From assembly GCF_020509005.1 (NCBI RefSeq), contig NC_063015.1, positions 1,054,001-1,118,000 on the forward strand: a DNA stretch of 64,000 nt, in the 5' to 3' direction. The notes beneath the pieces are model-generated. The model did no database searches and had not been told where the DNA came from. It saw only the letters and a program-made list of their open reading frames with translations. Shown piece by piece: positions 1 to 10,176 of this stretch; the first letter of the stretch is position 1, and each line of letters begins with the position of its first letter. The position numbers were made by a program, and so were the translations under genes. This stretch comes from Fulvia fulva (taxonomy: Eukaryota; Ascomycota; Dothideomycetes; Mycosphaerellales; Mycosphaerellaceae).

Positions 1-1
1 G

Positions 2-733
2 GGCAACCGCGTCCTGGACTCCGTGGAAGACAAAGTAGTCCAAGACTTTACCGGCGAAGAAGGAACCGGAATCTGGTCCAACACCGAAGCCGTAATGCAC
101 CACGTCCCAGCTCCAACCCTCACATCAGCCCATTACCTCCGCCTCGCATCCGGCGACCGGCATCAGCGCACTACAGTCAAGAAGACCTTCGGCAGCGACT
201 ATCCACCCCAGAAACTCTCAGTCCAAGACAAGAAACAATTCCTCGAAGACCTCCGCATGGCCGTCTACGGCGCATGTCTAGCCTCCTACGTCCAAGGCAT
301 GAACATCATCGACAAAGCCGACAAAGAAAACCACTTCAACGTCGACTACTACCAGCTCCTCCAAATCTGGCGCGCAGGCTGCATCATCCAAGCCGACTAC
401 ATCTCTTCGAAGCTCCTGATGCCAATCTACAAGAACTATGCCAAGAAGCAGGCCAAGAATCCCCTCTACGAGCCCGACGTGGCGGCAGACCTGAAGAAGA
501 GCTTTACCCCGCTGAAGAAGATTGTGCTTCAGGCGGCGGAGAAGGATCATCCAGTCCCGTCTCTGAGTGCTACGTTGGAGTATCTCAAGTATCAGACGAG
601 CACGAACTTGCCGACGAGCTTTTATGAGGCGGAGCTGGATTACTTTGGCAAGCATATGTATGATCGCAAGGATGATGATGTGGCGGGTCTGCCGACTACT
701 GGCAAGTACCACTTTGAGTGGAAGCCGGCGTGA
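2..733 (+). CDS. 6-phosphogluconate dehydrogenase, C-terminal part (partial)
   Basis: Open from the first bases of the window to TGA at 731-733, so the 5' part lies outside. About 243 residues are visible and correspond to the all-helical C-terminal domain of decarboxylating 6-phosphogluconate dehydrogenase, which makes ribulose 5-phosphate and NADPH in the cytosolic pentose phosphate pathway. Visible family features are the KVVQDFTGEEGTGIW stretch, the VPAPTL segment, the YYQLLQIWRAGCII segment and a C terminus ending in HFEWKP. The N-terminal Rossmann domain and catalytic residues are not in view. The C-terminal tail differs from that of yeast Gnd1, so this may be the second fungal 6PGDH-like class; I therefore give no symbol. 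It converges on the kinesin gene downstream. Confidence 0.9.
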   Translation, partial: GNRVLDSVEDKVVQDFTGEEGTGIWSNTEAVMHHVPAPTLTSAHYLRLASGDRHQRTTVKKTFGSDYPPQKLSVQDKKQFLEDLRMAVYGACLASYVQGMNIIDKADKENHFNVDYYQLLQIWRAGCIIQADYISSKLLMPIYKNYAKKQAKNPLYEPDVAADLKKSFTPLKKIVLQAAEKDHPVPSLSATLEYLKYQTSTNLPTSFYEAELDYFGKHMYDRKDDDVAGLPTTGKYHFEWKPA

Positions 734-1294
734 GCGCTTCTTTGCTCAAGTGAGATACAGTACATGTGTACATGAACGACGATGTAGATGATGGTGTAGA
801 TTGGTGTGTAACATTGAAAAGTGTTTGTGCCAGAATTGCCGTGGGATCGCATCGCATCAGGGTCGGTCTCTCAAACGTGAACACACGACCATGTCACGCA
901 TTCGGGCTTATTGGCATGAGGAGCACAGTGGCACAAGGAGAAAGATAGTGGCGACAGCAAAACTGTCTTTTGAAGGGTGTTTTCATGTATCATACAATTA
1001 CGAGATTCGCTCGTGCGTGCGCCGCGCTATAACGCTCAATCTCATCGGGGAGGATAACCACCTCTTGTGTCCCTGATTCCCACTGGGCCCATGATCCGAA
1101 ACGCCTTTTCCCAATGCTGCCCAAAGGCCCCAAAAACGCCCAGCCCAAGTGTCCCAATGTGGTATCGTTCGCAGTAAAAGTAGTATGCAATCAAGGTCCC
1201 AAGTACTAGCCCCTCAAGCCTGATCCAAGCCTGAAGTCATTCCCTAACGAACCCAATCTCATTTTCAAGTGTTTTGTCCATTTCCAATTCTTTC
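734..1294. other. Intergenic region between convergent genes
   Basis: About 560 bases separate the 3' ends of the dehydrogenase and kinesin genes. Only short, composition-driven open frames occur. No RNA gene or repeat was recognised; it presumably carries both 3' UTRs. Confidence 0.5.
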
Positions 1295-4200
1295 CTAACG
1301 CCAAGCAGCCTTACTGTTCGGACGCACAGCACTGCCGGGGAGAACGCTGCTGACTCGCGATGTAGGACGATTGACTGGTGGTGTATCGCGTGGCGTACCG
1401 CCAAGGTCAAACATGCTGCGGCGCGCAGTAAGCGGCAGAGTTCCCTTGGTGATCGGCTGAACGCGAGGTGACAGAATGCTGGAGCGTGAAGAGTCGTCGC
1501 GGTGCGATGTGACGAAGCGACGAGCGTGCGAGGCCGAAAAGACAGTGTTGGAGTCCGATGATGGCGAAGTTGCAGCAGTTGGTGAACGGCGGCGAGCGAT
1601 GCTCTCCCGAGTGCTGCGTTGACGTGTTGGGATGCCTCCACCGACAGACGAACGTGAGTGTCTCTTGCCCTTGTGCATTGCCGAGCGTATCTGCTGTGCG
1701 GCTTCCTTGTCGGAGAAGGTATTGTTCTCAAGATCGGAATGGATCTCTGACGTATCTTGCACCTGTTCTGCATTTAGTGTCGGTGGCGCCAGTGGAGGGC
1801 TCGAATCGTCTGGGGAGGGAAGGGTATGCGGCGCTCGGTTTCCGTTCATCTCGCGAAGTGGGCTCGACTCCTCGTCACTACTATACGAACCTGAAATTGC
1901 AGTAGGACGGTTGGTGGCATTATTAAGACCGGGTGGGGGCATCATAGGAGATCCATCTGCCTTCTTAGACAAGAAGCCATTGGCAAAGCGGCTAGAGACC
2001 GACTTACGGGCCATGCTGCTCGGTGTTGGGCGTCTGGTCGAAGTTGGCGGGTTTCGACTCATTGGAAGTGCCGGCAGCGGGCTCGACATGATCTCGCCGT
2101 CCGCATCATACGACAAGTTCGGGACCGGCGGCTCCTCTCGATCACTGTCTGCCATCATCGGCATTGGCGGGGTGCTGTTTGCAAGCTTCGGTGTTGGCTG
2201 ATACTCGACCAGCGAAGCACCCTCCTCGCCCTCATCCTTCCACTTCACGACACGCTTCTTCGTGGGCGACAACTTCTTCCTAGGAGTGCCGCTAGAGAAC
2301 GGCTTGCGCGCCATTCCGCCGACTCTGACTCGCTTTCTAGGCGAGCTCATTGGTCCGCGGACTGGGCTCATGCCTACGTCCGGTGAAGGTTGCAACTCTG
2401 CAGCTGTATGTGCTGGGATGGCAGATGGTGCAGGAGCAGCCGACAATGACTGACGAATCTTGAACTTGGTTGGGCTGGGACCCATCAAGGCTGTGGCCTT
2501 CGCCTTTCTCGGAGTGCCAGAACGGCGCGGCGGGACGGCTTCAGTGATGTGAAGACTGCCATCTGGCTTGACGACTTGACCAGTTGCCTCTGTGCAGGAC
2601 ATAAGGACCTTTCCAAGCACCTCCTTGGCTGCTTGTACGGCCTCATCCTCACTCATTTGCATGATCTGACCGATGATAGCGATCGTCTCAAAATGAGCAA
2701 GAAGCATGACCCGCATGAGTCCAGCCTCGCCCACCTTCTCCTGCTCAATGACGGCGAGATGGCAGTCGATCTCGGCAGAACTCTTCATCATCTCGACCTC
2801 TTTGCACAGGCTTTGCTCCTCGGGACTCTCTGCGACGGCTCCATCGAGATTGTGCAGCTTTCCGATAACGTCTTGAAGTGCGGTCTCGATTGCGCGGGTC
2901 CAGTTGTTCTTGATCAGACGCTGGTGGCAGTGTTGTCTGCTGGTCTCAAGCTCGAGCAGTATGCCTTGTGCAGTCTTGCGCACTGTCATCAAAGCCGCTG
3001 GAGGATCCTCATCACCCCGAGCTTCACAGACTTGGTCGAATGCGCCGACCCAGCCGCTGATAGCACTGATGCGACGCTCGACCAGCCTCAATTGCTGCAT
3101 GGTCTTGATCCGATCCTGACGTTCCGGTGACGAGTGATCGTAGGCATTACGAATGCGCCGAATGCCCTCGCGCAGGATCTCGACTTTCTTGGAAGCAGCT
3201 TTGTTAAACTTGGTGTAGGAGGATGATTCGTGCTCCTTGAGCTGGGCCGTGAGCTCGTTGATTCGCTGTACCTGCTCGTTGATCTTGACGACGTAGTCCT
3301 TGACGTGGCGATCCACACTGAAAACATTGCGCACGCTCTTCGTCTGGATGTTCTTGGCACGGTTCGCATAGCGCAAGGTGTTCTGGGTTTCGTCAAAGTG
3401 CACACTGCACGGCGAGATGCACACAATCATGACCGTGCGACAGTTGCCGCCCAGACTAAACTTGAGCAATCGAGTGAGTTTGGAGTTGCGGTACGGAATG
3501 TGCTTGATGCGCCGGTCGCAAAGGGCGTTGATGCATGAGCCGAGTGCCAGAAGAGATTTGTTGATGTTGGCGCCCTCGGTCAACCGAGCGCCACGATTCT
3601 TCGTAGCCGATGCTCGCTCGGAGCCAGCAAGGTCAATGATGCGCAGCGTGGAGCATGTGACGGACTCGCTGACTGTCTCTCCTGTGGTGGCATCGCGGTC
3701 TTTCAGTGTGACTGCAACTTGCAGGACGGCGTGAGAACGTGACGAGGTCGCGTTGGCCTCAGTGGGTGATTGTGTGCGCTTCGAGTTTCCTTGAACCACC
3801 ATGTCCATGACCTCTTTAACATTCTCCGGCTTATGTGTCGAGAGCTTATCAACGACCACATCTTGCTCGGAGTTCTCCTGTAGGCTCAAGTCTTGCTTCT
3901 CCGGGTCGTCAGACAACAAGTCTCGGATGCGCTCGTTGTAGATCTCGAGGTAGCTCAAGGAGACCTCGCAAGTCTTCATGTCTTTCAGATCCTCGATTCT
4001 CTCAAACAGCTCTTGCATCGTCATGAAGATGATGCCAGGCTCCTGAGACGAGCCGGTGATTGTGTGTGTCTTTCCACAGCCTGTTGCGCCGTACGCGAAG
4101 ACTGTGCAGTTGAAACCATCGAGGACGGAATCGAGAAGACCCCTAGTAGTCTGATCGTAGACTTCGGCTTGGGAGGTGTGTTCGTCGAGGACACGATCGA

Positions 4201-4556
4201 AACCGAAGGTCTGATCCTTGGATCGCTTGCCTGTGGTAATAGATGTATGGCGCGAGAGACGCTGAATCTGGCCGTCCTCTGGAGGGTCGAAGATCCTACA
4301 CACATAAAGTCAATACAGTGATATAATACAGCTACCCCGTGGAAATCACGTACAAGGTCTTGTCGTCCAGCACTTTGATCACATTGCGCATGCCCTTGCC
4401 CGAGCGGGCCTTTGGTGCGGCAGCGAGAGAGCCATCGCCTAAGAACAACGGGGTGTCGTCGTTTCTCTGCACCTGAGCGGCCTCTTGGATGGTAAATGGT
4501 CGCACTCGGACGGCGACTTGGATGGTGGAGGCACCATCAGTGGCCGCGGCGGCCAT
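1295..4556 (-). CDS. Kinesin-8 family motor (Kip3-like)
   Basis: Two exons, 4556-4354 and 4295-1295, joined across a 58-bp intron (donor GTACGT, acceptor GTGTAG) that restores the motor sequence KTL-IFDPPED; 1067 residues. It is a plus-end-directed microtubule motor and depolymerase acting in spindle length control and nuclear positioning (family knowledge). The motor domain is N-terminal, with P-loop GATGCGKTHT near residues 137-146, switch I NATSSRSH near 249-256 and switch II DLAGSE near 289-294. A neck and coiled-coil region follows, then a long basic, Ser/Pro-rich tail of about 400 residues with many SPxK/R-like sites, suggesting phosphoregulation and microtubule binding. The FDPPED and RSKDQTF segments favour kinesin-8 over other classes. 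All motor motifs are intact. The start ATG opens a short Ala-rich N terminus. Confidence 0.93.
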
Positions 4557-5426
4557 CGTCGGCGGTGTTGTTCAGTGCGTGTTATCGTTTGTTTATAGCA
4601 GCTGCGCGCGATAAAAGATGCGATGAAAGAGGTGTTGGCAGCCGCGATGGACGACTCGAAGGAATGTGTGAATCCAAGAGCCAAGCGGTCGGATGTGAGT
4701 ATGGGTGCAAGTGAAGAGAGTGACTGTTCTGTCAGTGACGTTGGACGTCTTCAATGCTGACTTGACTTGAGCCTCCCGCTTTGCTTTGCTGCTAGTCTCA
4801 CACGCGAAACCCGCCAAGACATAAACGAAGGGAACTCGGGGAAGTTGCTACGGCGACATCGACGCTAGAACTACTGCTCGGCAGCGTGATCCTGCAGCGG
4901 CCTCTTCTCCGGCGACGGCGAGTCTCGATACGATATGAGTGTGTTGCATTGGTCCTTGACTGTCAACGAGGTCTATCAGTCTTTCTGCTTGCCAACGTTG
5001 TAACCCATTGCATTTTTGTCGCATTCATCGAGCCTTCCCAAGATCGTGGTCGAGTCGCATCGCTCTCCACGTGCGACTGTGTGAGCCACGCGACCGGAAC
5101 CATTCCTTCCACGTTCTTGTCCCGGAAAGACTGCTGTTGGTACTTTCATTGTCTCTGGTCTCGGGAATTGGATCTTTCATCACAACTGTCGTTCGCGTTT
5201 GGCGCTCAGGCTGAGACAGCAGGATGGCGAGTCAATGCCTCAGACGCTGTGCAAGAAGAGGAGACGGCAATACTCGGCCACGCTGATGACGTCCTTTTGG
5301 AGCTTTGCCAGTCGGCATTGAGCATTCACCTCGTAGGATTGGTATCTGCAGGAGCAGTGCATCGCTGGGCAGTACCGACGAGAGCTGTACCAAGTTATCT
5401 TCTCCTTCCCTGTCTCCTCCCAGATC
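4557..5426. other. Divergent promoter region
   Basis: About 870 bases between the divergently transcribed kinesin and dehydrogenase genes. A long open frame from 4886 runs into the dehydrogenase exons in the wrong frame and looks accidental. No repeat or RNA gene seen. Confidence 0.4.
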
Positions 5427-6632
5427 ATGCTCTCAACCCTCAGAATGTCTGCCTCAAGACGACTCTCACAGCTCGCAGGACAAACACGGAACGCGTCAAC
5501 GATGAAAGAGGCGGTAGTTGGAAAGGGCACGAAAGTCACGATACAAGATGTTCCCATACCAAAGGCCGGGCCACACCAAGTCGTCACGAAAGTCGTGTTC
5601 AGTGGAAGCAATCCCAAAGACTGGTCAGTGTACAGAAAGAGCTAGGGCACAGGAACAGTGATGTTGATGGATACAGGAAACGAGCCGAGATGCCAAACCA
5701 GCCTGCGAAGAATCAAGGCGACGATATCTCTGGAGTGGTCCACGAGGTCGGTGATAACGTCTCGGAGTTCAAGCCTGGCGACAGAGTCATGGCATTCCAT
5801 GAGATGATGAAGCCAGGTGGATCGTACGCAGAGTATGCTCTGAGCTGGGAACATACAACAGCTCATCTGCCCGAGAATATGAGCTTTGAAGGTAAATCGA
5901 TAGTCAGGAGCAAGACAAAGGACTGTCACTGAGTCACAAACAGAGGGAGCAGCCATACCCCTCGCATCCCTAACCGCAGCCATCGGCCTCTTCGCCCGTC
6001 TTCGTCTCCCCGAACCATGGCTCCCAGCAACGAAACCCACTCCACTGATTATCTACGGCGCCGCCTCAGCAGTAGGCTCATACGCCATCCAGCTCGCCCA
6101 ACGAGCGAACATCCACCCCTTGATCTGCGTAGCCGGAAAATCCCGAGACCACATCGAGAAATACATATCCCGCGAAAAGGGAGACACTATCATCGACTAC
6201 CGCAAAGGCCCAGACGCAATCGTAGCAGCTTTCCAGAAGGTAGCCCAGCAGCACGGCAAAATCGAATACGCTTTCGACGCCGTTAGCGAGAAAGGGTCAT
6301 ACCAGAATATCTGTAAAGTACTCAGCACCGATGGGGGAAGGATTACGAATGTGCTGCCGGGGAGGAAGTATGATGTACCAGAAGGGGTGGTGCAGAGTTT
6401 GACGACTGTGGGTAGGGTGCATGGTGTGCCGGATGATCTGAAGGATTTTGGGTATGTATACTTTAGGTATTTCGCGAAGGGACTACAGGAGGGCTGGTTC
6501 AAGCCTCAACCGCAGGAGGTGAGGCCTGGTGTGTTGGAGGGTATTCAGGAAGCGTTGGTGAGCCGTAAGGAGGGGGAGGCCAAGGCTGTGAAGTATGTAT
6601 TCAGGATTGAGGATACGCCTGGTGTTGGGTAA
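5427..6632 (+). CDS. Zinc-type/quinone-reductase-like NADPH dehydrogenase (MDR superfamily)
   Basis: Three exons, 5427-5623, 5677-5891 and 5944-6632, with introns of 53 and 52 bp; 366 residues. The splices restore NPKDW-KRAEMPNQ and MSFEE-GAAIPL. This medium-chain dehydrogenase/reductase resembles quinone oxidoreductases, which reduce quinones or enals with NADPH. The N-terminal GroES-like half contains GDDISGVVHEVG and the FKPGDRV turn; the Rossmann half has IYGAASAVGSYAIQLA. No structural-zinc cysteine cluster is visible, which fits the zinc-free quinone-reductase branch. The first ATG gives about 25 extra Ser/Arg-rich residues resembling a mitochondrial presequence; the internal Met before KEAVV is the alternative start. 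The first donor is GTCAGT, weaker than usual. Substrate unknown. Confidence 0.87.
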
Positions 6633-7033
6633 TGGGGGAATATACGGGTGAGGCGCCATAGACCTCCTCGCCAAGCGCTTCGACGACGACAGGCGAGAGC
6701 AGAATTCTGGTGCACAGATCTGACTGCTGTGTCAAGGCACTTGTGGCTGGCTCCTCTCTCGAGGTGCTACGCCCACGATCTGAAGAGACATCTCCAATGA
6801 AGATGTATTGAGCTTGCCCCCCCCCCCCGCACAGCCATGTGTAACCTCAGCTGCACACAGCTGACGCAGTTCTCGAAACCCAAAAATCTTACAACCACAG
6901 GCGATTCGCGATTCAGGCCCTATTGATTTCCTGTATACCTCGCCAGCGTGTGCTCAACCACAACACACGAGCGGCCAGCGAGGCGTCTGAACCAGAGATA
7001 GAGATCTTCAAACTTCCGTCACCACGCAATCTC
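6633..7033. other. Intergenic region with poly-C tract
   Basis: About 400 bases upstream of the HET-domain gene. It contains an uninterrupted run of about 11 C near 6819-6830 and no recognisable gene. The C run is a likely site of length variation or assembly uncertainty. Confidence 0.5.
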
Positions 7034-8503
7034 ATGCTCGACATGAACAGCTCCGAATCTGCTGTCTACTGCTGCTCTCTAGCGGGAAGACTTTGTCCTC
7101 ACCCCATCAACCCCAGCGATCAAGTCATACGGGTACTTGATATTGAGCCGGCATCAAGTTCAGAGGATCCCATCATCTGCAGCACACGTATCATATCCTT
7201 AGAAAGCGACGAAAACTATCAGACGCTATCGTATTGCTGGGGCGAGCCCGTACTGGATGCTTCAGTGATCTGCAACCGCGTGACGCTCCCAGTAACTTCA
7301 CACCTTGAAGCTGGACTACGGCGCATCCGGGACCTGAAGCTGCCCAACTCAGGGACGATCTGGGTGGACGCCATATGTATCAACCAGGAAGATGACCCCG
7401 ATGAGAAGTCAGCACAGGTCCGGCTTATGGCAAAGATCTACAGACAGAGCTCGAGGCTTCTGATTTGGCTTGGCGAAACCGGAGTTGATGAGACAGCCAT
7501 TCTGCGTGAAGCCGTCAGTAGGGCACACGCTATCAAAGGCAGTCCGGAAGCTGTCTCAAAGATGCTACAAAGCCCTTGGCTCATGCGCCGATGGGTCGTA
7601 CAGGAGGTCCTACTGTCCGCCGAGGGTCGCCGGCATTTCCTTTACGGAAACGAGCGGTTCCTGTTTGACCATATCGTGTCCTTGCGTCGATCGCACCCTC
7701 TATCGCTGCCGCCAATGGGCATTGATAGCTCTACATCAGGTCAATTGTTAGACCTTGGGACTCAGAATGAGCGTCATGCATGGCGACCAGGTGAACCAGA
7801 GCATAGAATCCCTTCGCTGATCGACTGTCTCTACATCTTCCGATACACCCGATGTAGTCGTTACGTGGATTTGATATACTCCCTACTTGGTATCAGTGGT
7901 GATCAGGACCAGCTTAAGGAGACGCTGACCATCAATTACACAATGAGTAAACGAGTGCTGTCACAGCAATTGGCTTCAATCTATCTCCGACACGCACAGC
8001 CAGGCAGCAATCGCGGCTCTTATGGCGTGCAGATACTGGTATGGGCTACTTGCACAAACAACACGAATCTCGATTGGCCTTCCTGGGTTCCAGACTGGTC
8101 AATGGCCTGCAGTTATGTGTCGGATCGACACAAGCATTCTTGCGACACTGCTCTGAGAGAAAGGAGGAGCTTCGCGGTGTTTACACCCATCAGTGTTAAG
8201 GGAGATCGCATATATCTTCCTGGCATTTTGTTCACATCATGCTCGGATTCCGAGCAATGTCGCACTTGTCTACGCTGCACGCTGGCTGTCCACCAGGAAG
8301 ACATGATAAGGGACGGCTGGCCACATCTTGAGCGAACAGCAGAGGTCTTGTACATGCCGCCATGGGGTCTTTTCTTTGAGGTTATAGATGGTGTAGCGGT
8401 CGACACCTACCGCCTTCGGTCCTGTTTCTCTGTGAAACGCCGCCATGCCCCAACATGGACTACCTGGTTGAGAGGAATTGAAAAGACCATCACGATAGTG
8501 TGA
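7034..8503 (+). CDS. HET-domain (heterokaryon incompatibility) protein
   Basis: Single exon, 489 residues from the first in-frame ATG. The N-terminal HET domain shows its hallmark segments: LSYCWGE around residues 65-71, IWVDAICINQED around 109-120 and the following RLLIWLGE strand. HET domains are fungal NLR-like or TIR-like effector modules; in some cases they trigger regulated cell death during non-self recognition (family knowledge), usually in the cytoplasm. The rest of the protein has no domain I recognise but carries the SLIDCLYIFRY and SKYVDLIYSLLGI-type segments common after HET domains. HET genes are expanded in Pezizomycotina, so a specific allorecognition role cannot be claimed. 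It lies beside a decayed kinase gene and a duplicated small gene, in an accessory-looking neighbourhood. Confidence 0.9.
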   Translation: MLDMNSSESAVYCCSLAGRLCPHPINPSDQVIRVLDIEPASSSEDPIICSTRIISLESDENYQTLSYCWGEPVLDASVICNRVTLPVTSHLEAGLRRIRDLKLPNSGTIWVDAICINQEDDPDEKSAQVRLMAKIYRQSSRLLIWLGETGVDETAILREAVSRAHAIKGSPEAVSKMLQSPWLMRRWVVQEVLLSAEGRRHFLYGNERFLFDHIVSLRRSHPLSLPPMGIDSSTSGQLLDLGTQNERHAWRPGEPEHRIPSLIDCLYIFRYTRCSRYVDLIYSLLGISGDQDQLKETLTINYTMSKRVLSQQLASIYLRHAQPGSNRGSYGVQILVWATCTNNTNLDWPSWVPDWSMACSYVSDRHKHSCDTALRERRSFAVFTPISVKGDRIYLPGILFTSCSDSEQCRTCLRCTLAVHQEDMIRDGWPHLERTAEVLYMPPWGLFFEVIDGVAVDTYRLRSCFSVKRRHAPTWTTWLRGIEKTITIV

Positions 8504-8843
8504 GGACAGTACTTTCAATTCTCAGATGGCGACTCGACAAGGCGGAAGCTTACGACAGCAGCTCAGAGCACAGTTCAACAGCGAGATGGGAGGCGTTAGC
8601 AAGCGGCGAAAATCATCTCCATTACTCCCCCCTATCAACAGAACGCAGCAGCTCAAAACGACGAAAGCAAGCACCAGCAACACAGAACACCCAAAAAGAA
8701 CGAAACAAAACACCCGACGCGCACCCCAATCGCCTCCCATTACCAACCCCTTATTCCCAAAACACAACAGACAAAAACGGCGAAAGCCAGCAGCAGCAGC
8801 ACAGAACCCCCAACCCCCCAAAAAGCAACGACGCGCCCACCCA

Positions 8844-9402
8844 CTACTCCTCCAGCCCAAACAAAAACCCAACCCAGATCTCCCCATCCCGAGTTGCTGG
8901 CACCGTGCCAAAATACCCCATCTTCACAACCTTCTGCCCGACGCGGGCCCACCAGTGCTCCCCAGCCGCACTCCTCACCAGCTCCGCCCGGAACTTGACG
9001 AGCTCCGCCAGCGACGTCGCCGAGACTTCGATGCGCGGGAAGTACTCCACGCCCTGCAACGATCCCATCCACGCCGAGAATTTCTTCGCCGACGGGATGG
9101 GGGCGAGGAGGGAGCGGAGCCAGACGCGGAGGAGGATTCTGGAGTAGTAGAGGCTCAAGGCCTCGGCGCGGATTTGGCGGCAGGTGCGGACGAAGGGGGA
9201 CCTGGCGCCAGGGAAGCGAGGGACGGGGGCCCGGTCGATGGGGCGGTAGATCTCGTTGACTGGAAACGGTCAGCGGCGTTGGGAGGGAGGGCGTTTCACG
9301 AGGATGGAGGGGATGCTTACTGGCGGGGTGGTTGGGAGGAGGTCCGAGGACCAGGCGGTAGATCTCGTTGCGCAGCTCTGCTGGGAGGGCGAGGAGGGAC
9401 AT
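8844..9402 (-). CDS. Small LPxELRNxIY-motif protein, copy A
   Basis: Two coding exons, 9402-9321 (82 nt) and 9259-8844, with a 61-bp intron (GTAAGC to TTTCCAG); 165 residues. The N terminus ALPAELRNEIYRLVL is the F-box-like opening found in many lineage-expanded fungal proteins. The middle holds TCRQIRAEALSLYY, and the rest is an alpha/beta region ending in an acidic tail. Two further introns can be drawn in the 5' UTR (9613-9554 and 9468-9412), ending just before the ATG. The gene is a paralog of the one at 45014-45592: both first coding exons are exactly 82 nt with a phase-1 intron, the proteins align, and the 5' UTR with its first intron is similar. Function unknown; an F-box-type adaptor role would be speculation. 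Confidence 0.78.
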
Positions 9403-9553
9403 TGTGGTGGTCTGGAGGCTCGTCAGTATGGTAGCTTTGTTGACGGGATAGCATGGCGCGATGCTTACTCTGGTGACGGCGAAGAAGAGCGGGAAGAAGA
9501 AGAGGAAGCCGGCGGCGCTGTGGTGGCGGTGTTGTGGTGGGGGTGATGATGAT

Positions 9554-9720
9554 CTGCAGCGCGTTAGTACGGTAGCGATATGGCATGGATAGTACGACGC
9601 TGTCAGTGTATACCTTGATGACGGCGGAGAAGAGCGAAGAAGCGAAGAGGCAGCCGACAATGTTGTGTTGGTGTTGTGTGGTGAAGGTGAAGCAATTGGA
9701 AGCTGTGGCAAATTTACACT
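9554..9720 (-). promoter_or_regulatory. Duplicated 5' UTR with conserved UTR intron, copy A
   Basis: Read on the minus strand, this segment matches 44826-44992 upstream of the paralogous gene. Shared parts are a GTGTAAATTTGCC-like start, a GCTTCACCTT block, a CACCAACAC run, a CTTCTTCGCTCTTCTC tract and a donor at CAAG|GTAT followed by CTATCCAT. The intron is 9613-9554. Conservation outside coding sequence suggests a recent duplication or a functional leader. Confidence 0.55.
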
Positions 9721-9729
9721 TGAATCCAA

Positions 9730-10176
9730 CGATCAGATTTCAAGCTTGGCAGATCGATCAGTCATGCCAACCCTAGTGCAAACACATCCGTGCACTGCAA
9801 ACGCTGTCTTCGGACCAATGGAAGCTGCTAATCTTTGAGCATTGCAAGGATCAGTCAACGCTTCGCGAAGTGCTCCGCCTCCAAAACTGCATCCACGCCT
9901 GTGGTGCATCCTCTGGGTCTTTCAGGGGCGATCGTTTTGAATATTTCGAGCCAAGCAAGCCTGCATTCCAACAGCGCTTCGAATATTGCTTCACCTCTGA
10001 GACTCTTCCGAGCCTCTGGTGCATAGCTCATGTCTTTCAAATGCAATTGCTCGCGATGTATCAGGCGGCCCGACCCTGCATCACAGCTGCGCTCCGCTCG
10101 CTGCTTCAGTTCCAACACACCTTCCAAGCTGCTCAACGGTACTTTGAAGTGTTACGGGTCGCCAGTTTGACGTGTA
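9730..10176. other. Intergenic region
   Basis: About 450 bases between the 5' end of the LPxELRNxIY gene and the 3' end of the kinase pseudogene. No gene, RNA or repeat supported. Confidence 0.4.

Noticed and set aside
4886..5932. 348-codon plus-strand open frame upstream of and through the dehydrogenase gene
   Set aside because: Its first 250 residues look random, and it joins the dehydrogenase frame only by reading through an intron; the spliced model explains the family sequence.
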